The notes under the pieces are model-generated. The model saw nothing but the letters and a program-made list of their open reading frames with translations, was not told where the DNA came from and did not search any database. Shown piece by piece: positions 6,890 to 16,440 of a DNA stretch of 64,000 bases. Positions within the stretch are counted from its first letter, which is position 1. Each line of letters begins with the position of its first letter. The position numbers and the translations under genes were made by a program. The stretch is from Henriciella aquimarina (GTDB taxonomy: Bacteria > Pseudomonadota > Alphaproteobacteria > Caulobacterales > Hyphomonadaceae), in the NCBI RefSeq assembly GCF_002088975.1, contig NZ_NCST01000062.1, positions 1-64,000 of the forward strand. The letters run 5' to 3'.

Positions 6890-8422
6890 ATGAGCGATAA
6901 AGACCGCATCCTGATTTTCGACACCACCATGCGCGACGGCGAACAGTCGCCCGGCGCTTCCATGACGCACAAGGAGAAGGTCGACCTTGCCGATCTTCTC
7001 GAGACAATGGGCGTCGACATCATCGAGGCCGGCTTCCCGGCCTCCTCGCAGGGGGACTTCGAAGCCGTACGCGAGATTGCACGCCGCTCGAAATCTTCCA
7101 CCATTTGCGGGCTGTCGCGCGCCACCGACAAGGATATTGAACGCTGCGGCGAGGCTGTCCGGGCCGCCGCCCGTCCGCGTATCCACACCTTCATTTCCAC
7201 CAGCCCTGTGCATATGAAGCACAAGCTCCAGATGGGGCCGAATGCTGTGCTGGAAGCCGTCGGCCACTCGGTGGCCAAGGCCCGCAACCTCGTTAATGAT
7301 GTCGAGTGGAGCGCGGAAGATGCCACCCGTACGGAGTTCGACTTCCTCTGCAAGTGTATCGATGCCGCCATCACCTCCGGTGCGACGACGATCAATGTGC
7401 CGGACACGGTCGGCTACATGCACCCGGAAGAGTATGGTGCGCTGATCCGCAGCCTGCGTGAGGCCGTGCCGGATTCCGACAAGGTCATCTGGTCGACCCA
7501 CTGCCACAACGATCTGGGCCTTGCCGTCGCCAACTCCATCGCCGGCGCGCAGAACGGCGCGCGCCAGATCGAGTGCACGATCAACGGCCTCGGCGAACGT
7601 GCCGGCAATGCCGCGCTCGAAGAGATCGTCATGGCGTTCAAGGTGCGCGGCGACTCGCTGCCCTTCGAGACCGGCGTCGACACGACCCGTCTTGCGCGCG
7701 CCAGCCAGATGGTCAGCCGCATCACCGGCTTCCCGGTGCAGTACAACAAGGCCATTGTCGGCAAGAATGCCTTCGCCCACGAAAGCGGTATCCATCAGGA
7801 CGGCATGCTGAAAAATGCCGAGACCTATGAGATCATGAAGCCGGAAGATGTCGGCGTCTCGAAAAGCTCGCTCGTCATGGGCAAGCTGTCGGGCCGCAAT
7901 GCCTTTCGCGACAAGCTGAAAGCGCTCGGCTATGAGCTTGATGCGGACTCGCTAAACGAGGCTTTCCGACGCTTCAAGGATCTCGCCGACCGCAAGAAGC
8001 ATGTCTTCGACGACGATATCCTGGCGCTGGTCGACGACCAGCTCTCGGCCATGGGCGAGCGCGTCGCCTTCCGCAGCCTGCGTGTCATCGCCGGCTCGCA
8101 AGGCCCGCAGACGGCCGATCTCACCGTGTTGGTCGATGGCGAGGAATGCTCCGCCAGCTGCGAGGGCAATGGCCCGGTCGATGCGGTGTTCAACGCCATC
8201 CGCGAGATCGTGAAGCACGATGCCAAGCTCGACCTCTTCCAGGTGCATGCCGTTACCGGCGGCACCGATGCCCAGGCCGAAGTGAGCGTGCGTCTCAAGG
8301 GCGAGAGCATCATGGCGGTGGGCCGGGCTTCCGATCCGGACACGCTGGTCGCCAGTGCCAAGGCCTACATCCATGCACTCAACAAGCTGGAAGCCCGCCG
8401 TATGAAGCGAATGGCCGCCTGA
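6890..8422 (+). CDS. leuA: 2-isopropylmalate synthase
   Basis: The 510-residue enzyme condenses acetyl-CoA with 2-oxoisovalerate, the committed step of leucine synthesis. The N-terminal TIM barrel carries DTTMRDGEQSPGAS near residues 9-22, the metal-ligand HCHNDLG near 201-207, and the FAHESGIHQDGM segment near 296-307. The C-terminal LeuA allosteric domain (about 390-505) should bind leucine. The length is normal for the bacterial type. The gene is preceded by a Leu-rich leader peptide and hairpins. Its own ribosome-binding site is poor (CCAGAGCAAG), which would suit translational control. A 10-bp hairpin follows the stop. The gene stands alone here, with no leuBCD nearby. Confidence 0.97.
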   Translation: MSDKDRILIFDTTMRDGEQSPGASMTHKEKVDLADLLETMGVDIIEAGFPASSQGDFEAVREIARRSKSSTICGLSRATDKDIERCGEAVRAAARPRIHTFISTSPVHMKHKLQMGPNAVLEAVGHSVAKARNLVNDVEWSAEDATRTEFDFLCKCIDAAITSGATTINVPDTVGYMHPEEYGALIRSLREAVPDSDKVIWSTHCHNDLGLAVANSIAGAQNGARQIECTINGLGERAGNAALEEIVMAFKVRGDSLPFETGVDTTRLARASQMVSRITGFPVQYNKAIVGKNAFAHESGIHQDGMLKNAETYEIMKPEDVGVSKSSLVMGKLSGRNAFRDKLKALGYELDADSLNEAFRRFKDLADRKKHVFDDDILALVDDQLSAMGERVAFRSLRVIAGSQGPQTADLTVLVDGEECSASCEGNGPVDAVFNAIREIVKHDAKLDLFQVHAVTGGTDAQAEVSVRLKGESIMAVGRASDPDTLVASAKAYIHALNKLEARRMKRMAA

Positions 8423-8464
8423 GCAATCCTTTCCGAGGTCTGAAGCGAGCCGCTTTATTCGTGA

Positions 8465-8522
8465 ACGTTTCGTTTGCGAAACGAAAATTGCCTTCAGGGC
8501 GGGCGATGCCGAATCGCCCGCC
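8465..8522 (+). terminator. Two hairpins after leuA, probable terminator
   Basis: CGTTTCG-TTTG-CGAAACG (8466-8483) is followed by GGCGGGCGAT-GCCGA-ATCGCCCGCC (8498-8522), a perfect 10-bp stem followed by ATTATTATG. The T content after the second stem is modest, so termination may be incomplete. It separates leuA from the mre cluster. Confidence 0.55.
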
Positions 8523-8532
8523 ATTATTATGA

Positions 8533-9726
<1,194 letters not shown>

Positions 9727-9779
9727 GCGCAGCCTGGCTGATTTGAGTGTTGCGCAAATCGGCGGTTCGCCCCAGAATC

Positions 9780-9799
9780 GGAAACTGAAGGCAGTTTCC
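9780..9799 (+). other. Hairpin in the mreB-mreC gap
   Basis: GGAAACTG-AAGG-CAGTTTCC is a perfect 8-bp stem with a 4-base loop, preceded by a weaker dyad GATTTG/CAAATC (9740-9760). No T tract follows. It could be a partial terminator or RNA-processing site that lets mreB be made in excess over mreC. Confidence 0.4.
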
Positions 9800-9845
9800 C
9801 CATCGCGGATCCCAAGGGAGTGGTCGGAGGCCAGAAGGGACGTCC

Positions 9846-10748
9846 ATGGCCCGTATGCGAACAAAGCGTCTGAAAGGCCGCCCGCTGAGGCGTTACGCCC
9901 TTTTCATTGCGCTTGCCCTGCTTTTCGGCGTTCTGCTCCTGCAAACCTCCCCCCGGCTTCGCGCCATGGTCGACCCGGCGCGCACGGTGGCGGCCGACCA
10001 GATGGCCAGTTCGGCCCGTCCCGGCCTGTGGGACCGGATCACCGGACGCACGGCCCGCGAGGAACGTATCCGCGAACTTGAAGCCGAAGTCCGCGAGCTG
10101 ACCCGCTACCGCTCCGTCGCGATCTCCATGGCCGCCCGGCTGGAAGCCTATGAAGAGATGCTCAACGTCATGGGTGAGCCGCCCGTGCGCGGCGTGACGG
10201 CGCGCATCACGTCTGAAACGAATGGCCCGTTCAGTGAGGCGATCCTTGTGAATGCCGGCACGCTGCAGGGCGTGGAAGAGGGCGCCTATGCCGAGAATGA
10301 AGGCGGCCTTGTCGGGCGTGTCGTCCAGCTGGGCGAACGCTCCTCCCGTGTGTTGCTGGTAACCGACTTCAACTCTCGTGTGCCGGTCATGGGCGAGGCG
10401 AGTGGTATGCGCGCCATCGTCTTCGGGGACCGCGACGGCTATGGCACGCTGACCGACCTGCCGGAGCGGGGCAGTTTCATCACCGGCGAGCGCGTGCTGA
10501 CCTCAGGCGAGGGCGGTGTTTTCCCGCGTGGCGTCGTCGTGGGCGAGATTGTCCAGCGGAGCGATCAGGCGCGCGTGGATTTCGGCATGACGGAGGCCAG
10601 CGGCGGCTTTGTGCGCCTGATGCCGGCCATGAAGATACCCAAGCCGGAAGACTTTCCCGCCGAGGACCAGGCCGAAACCAGTGACGAGACGGAAACGGCC
10701 GCCTCTGAAACGGGTGAGACCAGTCCGCAGGGCTCGGGAGGGCTATAG
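9846..10748 (+). CDS. mreC: Rod-shape protein MreC
   Basis: The 300-residue bitopic protein has a basic cytoplasmic tail and a membrane segment (about 17-37). A coiled-coil region rich in E/R follows (about 70-105), then the beta-barrel MreC core with GVTARITSETNGPFSEAILVNAGTLQGV-type sequence and GGLVGRVVQLGERSSRVLLVTD. The C terminus (about 270-300) is an acidic, low-complexity tail. MreC lies in the periplasm and activates PBP2 within the elongasome. It follows mreB by 119 bases and precedes mreD by 3. An AGAAGGGACGTCC ribosome-binding site supports the ATG. Confidence 0.95.
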   Translation: MARMRTKRLKGRPLRRYALFIALALLFGVLLLQTSPRLRAMVDPARTVAADQMASSARPGLWDRITGRTAREERIRELEAEVRELTRYRSVAISMAARLEAYEEMLNVMGEPPVRGVTARITSETNGPFSEAILVNAGTLQGVEEGAYAENEGGLVGRVVQLGERSSRVLLVTDFNSRVPVMGEASGMRAIVFGDRDGYGTLTDLPERGSFITGERVLTSGEGGVFPRGVVVGEIVQRSDQARVDFGMTEASGGFVRLMPAMKIPKPEDFPAEDQAETSDETETAASETGETSPQGSGGL

Positions 10749-10751
10749 GCG

Positions 10752-11312
10752 ATGCCGCGCAGCACCCAGCCCAGCCGGTTTGCCTGGTTCACCCGGATCT
10801 GGAGCGAGGCTGGCCCGACAAGCCGCATGATCGCCGGCACGCTGATCGTCGTGACGATCGGCCTGATCGGCCTGACGCCCAAGACGCTGTTCAACACAGA
10901 GCTGGTCTGGCCGTATGCCGCGCTGGTCGCCGCCATTGGCTGGGGGCGCAGCGGTCTGGCCTTCCGCCCCATGGCGGTCCTCGTTCTGTTCGGTTTCGCC
11001 CAGGATGTCAGTGCCTATGCGCCGCTCGGCTGCTTCGGCTTCATCAACCTGTCCGCCTTTGGCCTGAGCGCGCTGGTCCATCGCAGCTTCGACCGTGAGC
11101 GCTCTCCAGTGATCACCTCGATCGCGCCGATCTTCATTTATGCCGCCGCATTCTCGCTGGTCTGGCTGTTTGCCAGTTTCAACAGCAATCACCTTGTGCA
11201 GGCCGAGCCTTTGATCAAGGCTTATGCCGTGACCTATATCCTGCACATTATCGCTGCCCCGGCCTTCGATCTCGGCCGCCGGGTCGGCCCCCTGACGGGG
11301 AGCATGGCATGA
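10752..11312 (+). CDS. mreD: Rod-shape protein MreD
   Basis: The 186-residue integral membrane protein has about five hydrophobic segments and the usual size of MreD. MreD works with MreC in the elongation complex. The identity rests mainly on position, between mreC and mrdA, and on the multi-span topology, because MreD sequences diverge strongly. The start lies 3 bases after the mreC stop, and the stop overlaps the mrdA start by 4 bases (ATGA), so translation is probably coupled. Confidence 0.88.
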   Translation: MPRSTQPSRFAWFTRIWSEAGPTSRMIAGTLIVVTIGLIGLTPKTLFNTELVWPYAALVAAIGWGRSGLAFRPMAVLVLFGFAQDVSAYAPLGCFGFINLSAFGLSALVHRSFDRERSPVITSIAPIFIYAAAFSLVWLFASFNSNHLVQAEPLIKAYAVTYILHIIAAPAFDLGRRVGPLTGSMA

Positions 11313-13228
11313 CCACGCAGGGCGAATTTGACCAACGCATCAGCCGGCGCACGGTGACCGCCGGGGTTGCCGGAGGGGTGATGTTCTCCGGCCTCGTCGC
11401 ACGCCTGGCCCAGCTGCAGCTCCTGGAGGGGCAGCGCTACCGCGAGATTGCCGACGAGAACGGCGTCAAGCTGGAACTGGCCCCGCCGCTGCGGGGCAGT
11501 ATCTATGACCGGTTCGGCGTCCCGCTCGCCTCGCACCGGCAGGCCGGACGCATCTCGATCATTCGCGAGCAGACCCCGGATATGGAAGCCTCGCTGCGGG
11601 AAGTGGCCCGACAGATCGACCTGACCAGCGACCAGCAGGCCCGGGTCATCCAGCAGGCCCGCCAGCAGGCCTCCTTCCAGTCCACCATCGTCAAGAGCGA
11701 GCTGACCTATGAGGAGTTCGCGCGCATGTCGTTGCTGGCCGCCGACATTCCCGGCGTGCAGGTCGACATGGCCGCGACCCGCTCCTATCCGCGTGGGCGC
11801 GACTTTGCGCACATGCTGGGCTATGTCGCCAAGGCGAGTGCGGACGATCTGGCCCGCCTGACGGAAGGCGCGACCCAGGAGGAGACCGAGCTCCTGCGGC
11901 GGCTCTTTCGCCACCCGGACATGCGCACGGGCCGCTCCGGCGTGGAGCGTCATGCCGAGGAGTGGCTGCGCGGGGAGCCGGGCTTCCGGCGCCTGGAAAC
12001 CAATGCGGCTGGCCGGGTCATCAAGGAGCTGGATAGCGCCGACGTCGCCCCGACGCCCGGCAAGGATATCGGCCTCACCGTCGATGCCGAGCTGCAGCGC
12101 GCCGCCATCGAGCGCTTCGGCGACGAGAGCGGGGCGGCGGTCGTGCTGGATATCGAGACCGGCGCCATTCTCGCCTTTGTCTCCACTCCAGCCTTCGACC
12201 CGAACGATTTCGTGAACGGCATCAGCCAGGCCGATTATGACGCGCTGCGCGAGAATGACCGCTCGCCGCTCTATCACAAGGCCTATGACGGGACCTATCC
12301 GCCCGGGTCGACCTTCAAGATGGTAGTGGCCACCGCCGCGCTGGAAGCCGGGATCAATCCGGAGATGCGGGTGCACTGCCCCGGTCATTACCGGTTCGGC
12401 AACCGTACCTGGCACTGCTGGAAGCGGGGCGGCCATGGCTCGGTGAACATGCACTGGGCCATCAAGGGCAGTTGCGACGTCTATTTCTACGAGATCGCCC
12501 GGCGCACGGGCGTGGAGAAGATTGCCGAGGTTTCCCGCAAGTTCGGGTTCGGCCAGCGCTGGGAACTCGGCATGACCGGCGGGCGCCGGGGCACGGTGCC
12601 CGACGATGCCTGGAAGCGCGCGGCCCTGGGCGAGCCCTGGTATGAGGGCGAGACGCTGAACTACGGCATCGGGCAAGGCTACCTCTCCACCACCCCGCTG
12701 CAGCTTGCGCTCTATTCTGCCCGCATCGCGGCCAATGGCCGACTGATCGAGCCCTATATCATCGGCGAGGGCCCGCGCCCCGACGAACGCATTCCGGATG
12801 CCGAGCCGCTCAATGAAGAGATCATGAAGCGCATGCAGGCGGGCATGTACGGCGTGACATCCGAAGCTGGCGGGACGGCATGGCGGTCCGGTGACCTTGG
12901 CCTTGGCGGGCCGCGCCTGGCTGGCAAGACCGGCACCGCGCAGGTGCGCCGCATCACCAAGGAAGAGCGCGCCACTGGCGTGCTCAAGGGCGACCAGATC
13001 GCCCGCAAGCTGCGCGACCACGCCCTGTTCGTCTGCTATGCACCGGCCGACGACCCGAAATATGCCGCCGCAGTTGTCGTCGAGCATGGTGAGGGCGGCT
13101 CCAGTACCGCGGCCCCTGTGGCCCGCGATATCATGGCGACCGCAATCCGTCGGGATTCGCGCCGCGCCGCACGCTGGCAGACGGCGAGTGTGGCGCCCTC
13201 CATCATCACGACGAAAGGGGCCCCCTGA
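11309..13228 (+). CDS. mrdA: Penicillin-binding protein 2 (elongation transpeptidase)
   Basis: The 639-residue class B PBP cross-links peptidoglycan during side-wall growth. There is one N-terminal membrane segment near 13-35, then a pedestal domain, then the transpeptidase domain. Catalytic motifs are visible: STFK at 334-337 (nucleophile S334), a SxN-type motif in KGSCDVYFY (SCD rather than SxN), and KTGTA in AGKTGTAQV near 540. The SCD form is common among PBP2 proteins. The gene overlaps mreD by 4 bases and the rodA start by 1 base (TGATG). This places it in one tightly coupled elongasome operon. Confidence 0.97.
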   Translation: MTTQGEFDQRISRRTVTAGVAGGVMFSGLVARLAQLQLLEGQRYREIADENGVKLELAPPLRGSIYDRFGVPLASHRQAGRISIIREQTPDMEASLREVARQIDLTSDQQARVIQQARQQASFQSTIVKSELTYEEFARMSLLAADIPGVQVDMAATRSYPRGRDFAHMLGYVAKASADDLARLTEGATQEETELLRRLFRHPDMRTGRSGVERHAEEWLRGEPGFRRLETNAAGRVIKELDSADVAPTPGKDIGLTVDAELQRAAIERFGDESGAAVVLDIETGAILAFVSTPAFDPNDFVNGISQADYDALRENDRSPLYHKAYDGTYPPGSTFKMVVATAALEAGINPEMRVHCPGHYRFGNRTWHCWKRGGHGSVNMHWAIKGSCDVYFYEIARRTGVEKIAEVSRKFGFGQRWELGMTGGRRGTVPDDAWKRAALGEPWYEGETLNYGIGQGYLSTTPLQLALYSARIAANGRLIEPYIIGEGPRPDERIPDAEPLNEEIMKRMQAGMYGVTSEAGGTAWRSGDLGLGGPRLAGKTGTAQVRRITKEERATGVLKGDQIARKLRDHALFVCYAPADDPKYAAAVVVEHGEGGSSTAAPVARDIMATAIRRDSRRAARWQTASVAPSIITTKGAP

Positions 13229-14400
13229 TGGCCCGTGCCGCGCGTGCGTCCAGCATGCGGTTCGAGGACCGGACCCTGGCGAGTACGCTGGGCCAGCTCC
13301 CATGGGGGCTTATCCTGATGCTTGTCAGTGTCGCCTGCATCGGGACGGCGGCGCTCTACAGCTCGACCTACACCAATCCGGCGGAATCGGCGCTGCCCTT
13401 GCGCCATGCCATACGTTTCGCTGTGGCCCTGGTGCTTATGTTCCTGATCGCGCTGGTGCCCATCAAGGTCTGGCTGCAAGCGGCCTGGCCGGCCTATTTG
13501 GTCACCCTCGCCATGCTTGTCGGGGTGGAGCTGTTCGGCGTGACAGGCGGCGGGGCGACACGCTGGCTGCCGCTTGGGCCGATCAATGTGCAGCCGTCGG
13601 AGTTCATGAAGCTCGCCCTGACGCTGGCGCTGGCGCGCTACTACCACAACAACCTCACCCATCAGTCGGGCCGTTTCTTCATTCACCTGCCGCCGCTCCT
13701 GCTGATTCTCGTGCCGGCCGCCCTGATCTTCAAGCAGCCAGACTTCGGCACGACCCTCGCCCTGTTTGCCTCTGGCGGGGTGCTGATCTATCTCGGCGGC
13801 CTCTATTACCGCATCATCTTCGGGGTCGTTGCGGCCGGTCTCGCCAGCGCCTGGCCGATCTATGCCTTTGTGCTCGAGGAGTACCAGCGCAAGCGGGTCG
13901 ACACCTTCCTGGCGCAGCTGACCGGTCAGGCGGTCAACACACTCGATGACGGCTATCAGATCGAGCAGGCCAAGATCGCCATCGGCTCCGGCGGCTGGCA
14001 GGGGCGCGGCTTCATGGAAGGCATCCAGGCCCAGCTCGATTATATCCCCGAGCAGCACACCGACTTCATTCTCACCGTGATCGCCGAGGAGTTCGGCTTT
14101 CTCGGCGCGACAGGCCTGCTTCTGCTGTGGGCGATCATCCTGATCTGGGGGCTCGTCATCGCGCGCAGCTCGGCCAGCCTGTTCGGACGCTTCGCAGCCG
14201 TCGGCTGTGTGGCCACGGTTGCTTTCTTCATCCTGTTCAATGTCGCCATGGTTCTCGGTCTGGTGCCGGTTGTCGGCGTGCCATTGCCGCTTGTGTCCTA
14301 TGGCGGCACGGTGATGTTTACGACAATGGCCTGCTTCGGCATCATCCTGTCGGTGCATCTGGGGCGCGATGAACGGCTGAGTTCGCAGGGGGTAATTTGA
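13228..14400 (+). CDS. rodA: SEDS glycosyltransferase RodA
   Basis: The 390-residue polytopic protein has about ten membrane segments and the SEDS-family pattern. Recognisable parts are GGGATRWLPLGPINVQPSE, where the WxxxG and QPSE residues are conserved, KQPDFGTTLAL, and the long loop ending EQHTDFILTVIAEEFGF, where the E and D are characteristic. The C terminus shows VGVPLPLVSYGGT. RodA polymerises lipid II into glycan strands together with PBP2. The ATG overlaps the mrdA stop by one base. It is the last gene of the mre operon. Confidence 0.97.
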   Translation: MARAARASSMRFEDRTLASTLGQLPWGLILMLVSVACIGTAALYSSTYTNPAESALPLRHAIRFAVALVLMFLIALVPIKVWLQAAWPAYLVTLAMLVGVELFGVTGGGATRWLPLGPINVQPSEFMKLALTLALARYYHNNLTHQSGRFFIHLPPLLLILVPAALIFKQPDFGTTLALFASGGVLIYLGGLYYRIIFGVVAAGLASAWPIYAFVLEEYQRKRVDTFLAQLTGQAVNTLDDGYQIEQAKIAIGSGGWQGRGFMEGIQAQLDYIPEQHTDFILTVIAEEFGFLGATGLLLLWAIILIWGLVIARSSASLFGRFAAVGCVATVAFFILFNVAMVLGLVPVVGVPLPLVSYGGTVMFTTMACFGIILSVHLGRDERLSSQGVI

Positions 14401-14420
14401 CCTTGTTCAGGCCGAAAACG

Positions 14421-14448
14421 TTGACCTTTGTTCCGCGAAAGCTACTGT
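14421..14448 (+). promoter_or_regulatory. Predicted promoter for the sodium symporter gene
   Basis: TTGACC (14421-14426) and GCTACTGT (14441-14448) match the alphaproteobacterial housekeeping pattern TTGAC plus GCTANA. The -35 to TACTGT spacing is 16 bases. The symporter ATG lies 34 bases further on. Confidence 0.5.
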
Positions 14449-14481
14449 CCGGCGAAAATCATTCCGTAAGGGGAGCGAAAT

Positions 14482-15900
14482 ATGGAAATTGGTCGCAAGA
14501 CTGAGACTTGGGGCTCGAAGTTCGGCTTCATCATGGCCGCGGTGGGCTCATCCGTCGGGCTCGGCAATTTCTGGCGCTTTCCCTATACCGCTGGCGAGAA
14601 TGGCGGCGGGGCTTTCATCGTTATCTACCTGCTATCGGTTGCCTTTATCGGCCTGCCGCTGCTCATGGCGGAATATGCCATGGGCCGCAAATCCGGCATG
14701 TCCGCCATCGAGGGTGTGCAGTCGCTGGCGCGCGCAGAAGGCAAGTCGCTCAACTGGGGCATCGTCGGCTGGGTCGGGACACTGACGGCCTCCTTCATCC
14801 TGAGTTTCTATGTCGTGATCTCGGCCTGGTTGATGGCGTTTACCCTTCAGGCCCTCCAGGGCAAGTTTACCGACATGGATGCCGCCACCTCCGGGGCGAA
14901 CTTCGCTGACGTGATCGGCATGGGGGCCCATCCGATGGCGTCGAAATGGTATATCCTGCTCCTGCTCGGCATTTTTCTCGCCGCCAATGTCTGGATCGTC
15001 GGACGTGGCGTGAAAGGCGGCATCGAGCGCGCGGCCACCGTCCTGATGCCGGCTTTCTTCATCATGCTGGTGGTGGTGGTCGGCTTCTCGCTGGCCAATG
15101 GCGATGGCGCGGCCGCGGCTGAATTCCTGCTGACGCCGAAATGGGAGGATGTCGGCTTCAACACCTTCCTCGAAGCGATTGGCCAGGCCTTCTTCTCGAT
15201 CGGGGTCGGTGTCGGTCTGATGATCACCTATGGCGCCTATCTCAAGCGCGAGACCGATATTCCGCAATCTTCCGGCATCGTCGCCGGGTCTGACACGCTC
15301 GTTGCGCTGATCGCCGGTTTCGCCATCTTCCCCATCGTTTTCGCTGCCGGTCTCGACCCGGCGGGCGGGCCCAGCCTGTTCTTCGTTTCCATGCCGGTCG
15401 CCTTCGGATCCATTCCCGGCGGTGAGTTCATGGCCGTGATCTTCTTCGGCCTGGCGCTGTTTGCAGCTTTCACCTCCTCGATCTCGCTGATGGAAGTCTC
15501 TGTCTCCTGGCTTGAGGAGCGTCAGGGCGTGACGCGCTTTGGTGCGGCCCTCGGCATGGGCGTGATCCTGTTCGTCGTCGGCTCGGCCTATGTCTTCTCG
15601 CTGGATTATCTCGACTTTGTCGACTTCCTGACCGGCAATCTGCTGCTCCCGCTCGGCGGCCTGCTGGCGGTTGTCTTTGCCGGCTGGATCCTGTCGCGCG
15701 AAATGCTGACGACCGAGATCGGCGAAGGCACAGTGATGAATATCTGGCGCGCCCTGATGCGCTGGTTCGTGCCCGCCTTTATCGCTTTCATCCTGTTCTT
15801 CGGCTTCTTCGACAAGATCCAGCAGCAATACAACGTCCAGCTGCCGGGCTTCATGACCGTCCTGCTCGGCCCGAACAACGAGCTGCCTTCAGGCGAGTAA
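14482..15900 (+). CDS. Sodium-dependent transporter, SNF/NSS family
   Basis: The 472-residue protein belongs to the neurotransmitter:sodium symporters, which take up amino acids or related amines with Na+. The first helix contains the diagnostic AAVGSSVGLGNFWRFPY (about 19-35) that binds sodium and substrate. The next helix has GGGAFIVIYLL, and GQAFFSIGVGVGLMITYGAY marks helix 6. About eleven membrane segments fit bacterial members of the MhsT type. The substrate cannot be told from these motifs. A promoter is predicted at 14421-14448 and a hairpin at 15915-15938 follows, so the gene appears to be monocistronic. Confidence 0.93.
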   Translation: MEIGRKTETWGSKFGFIMAAVGSSVGLGNFWRFPYTAGENGGGAFIVIYLLSVAFIGLPLLMAEYAMGRKSGMSAIEGVQSLARAEGKSLNWGIVGWVGTLTASFILSFYVVISAWLMAFTLQALQGKFTDMDAATSGANFADVIGMGAHPMASKWYILLLLGIFLAANVWIVGRGVKGGIERAATVLMPAFFIMLVVVVGFSLANGDGAAAAEFLLTPKWEDVGFNTFLEAIGQAFFSIGVGVGLMITYGAYLKRETDIPQSSGIVAGSDTLVALIAGFAIFPIVFAAGLDPAGGPSLFFVSMPVAFGSIPGGEFMAVIFFGLALFAAFTSSISLMEVSVSWLEERQGVTRFGAALGMGVILFVVGSAYVFSLDYLDFVDFLTGNLLLPLGGLLAVVFAGWILSREMLTTEIGEGTVMNIWRALMRWFVPAFIAFILFFGFFDKIQQQYNVQLPGFMTVLLGPNNELPSGE

Positions 15901-15914
15901 CAAACTGGCTTGGC

Positions 15915-15938
15915 CGGGCGAGGTTTAGTTCTCGCCCG
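15915..15938. terminator. Hairpin between two convergent genes
   Basis: CGGGCGAG-GTTTAGTT-CTCGCCCG is a perfect 8-bp inverted repeat. It lies between the symporter stop (15900) and the last codon of the minus-strand gene, whose stop sits in the loop. It may end transcription in both directions; no strong T tract is present on either strand. Confidence 0.5.
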
Positions 15939-16356
15939 AGTCTGCCTTCAGCTTTTCGCTCATGTCCAGGTAGGGCTGAGCCGACTCCTGATCGTCCATG
16001 GCAAGATAGAGCTGGCCGATATTGTAGGCGTGCTTGGCCTTTTCGGATGCCGAGAGCGTGCCGCTGGAAAGGACAGGCTTGAGCTCGGCGATCGCAGCTT
16101 CGTACTCCTTGATTTCGACCAACGCGGCGGCCTTCATCCGATGGACGCTCGCTTCCTCATAGCAGTTGAGGTCTGTGGTCTGAAGGTCCGTCAGGATCGC
16201 GACGGCACTCTGGGCGTCCTCCTCACGAAGCAGGGCTTGCTCGGCTTCAAGATAACGGTCCGCGGTGGGCTGGCTGAATTCCGAAGCGGTGCAGGGGGAT
16301 GCGCTGGCTGTGAGGGTGGCAAGGCCAAGGCCGGCAAGAAGGATGATCGGTTTCAT
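15925..16356 (-). CDS. Small periplasmic TPR-like protein
   Basis: A 143-residue protein with an N-terminal signal peptide (MKPIILLAGLGLATLTASASP, with cysteine shortly after) and helical repeats. ADRYLEAEQALLREEDAQSAVAIL, HRMKAAALVEIKEYEAAIAEL and HAYNIGQLYLAMDDQESAQPYL have the spacing and small-residue pattern of TPR units. It is probably an exported adaptor or scaffold, and no enzyme motif is seen. The upstream region (16369-16394) is AT-rich with nested dyads (GTTATG/CATAAC). The gene converges on the sodium symporter, and its partners are unknown. Confidence 0.7.
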   Translation of the reverse strand: MKPIILLAGLGLATLTASASPCTASEFSQPTADRYLEAEQALLREEDAQSAVAILTDLQTTDLNCYEEASVHRMKAAALVEIKEYEAAIAELKPVLSSGTLSASEKAKHAYNIGQLYLAMDDQESAQPYLDMSEKLKADSGEN

Positions 16357-16440
16357 GAGGCTCTACCAGTTATGTTGATATAACATCACATAACGGAGGG
16401 CGGCAAAATTATCAACCGGTGGTTCGTTCTTTGCGAACGC

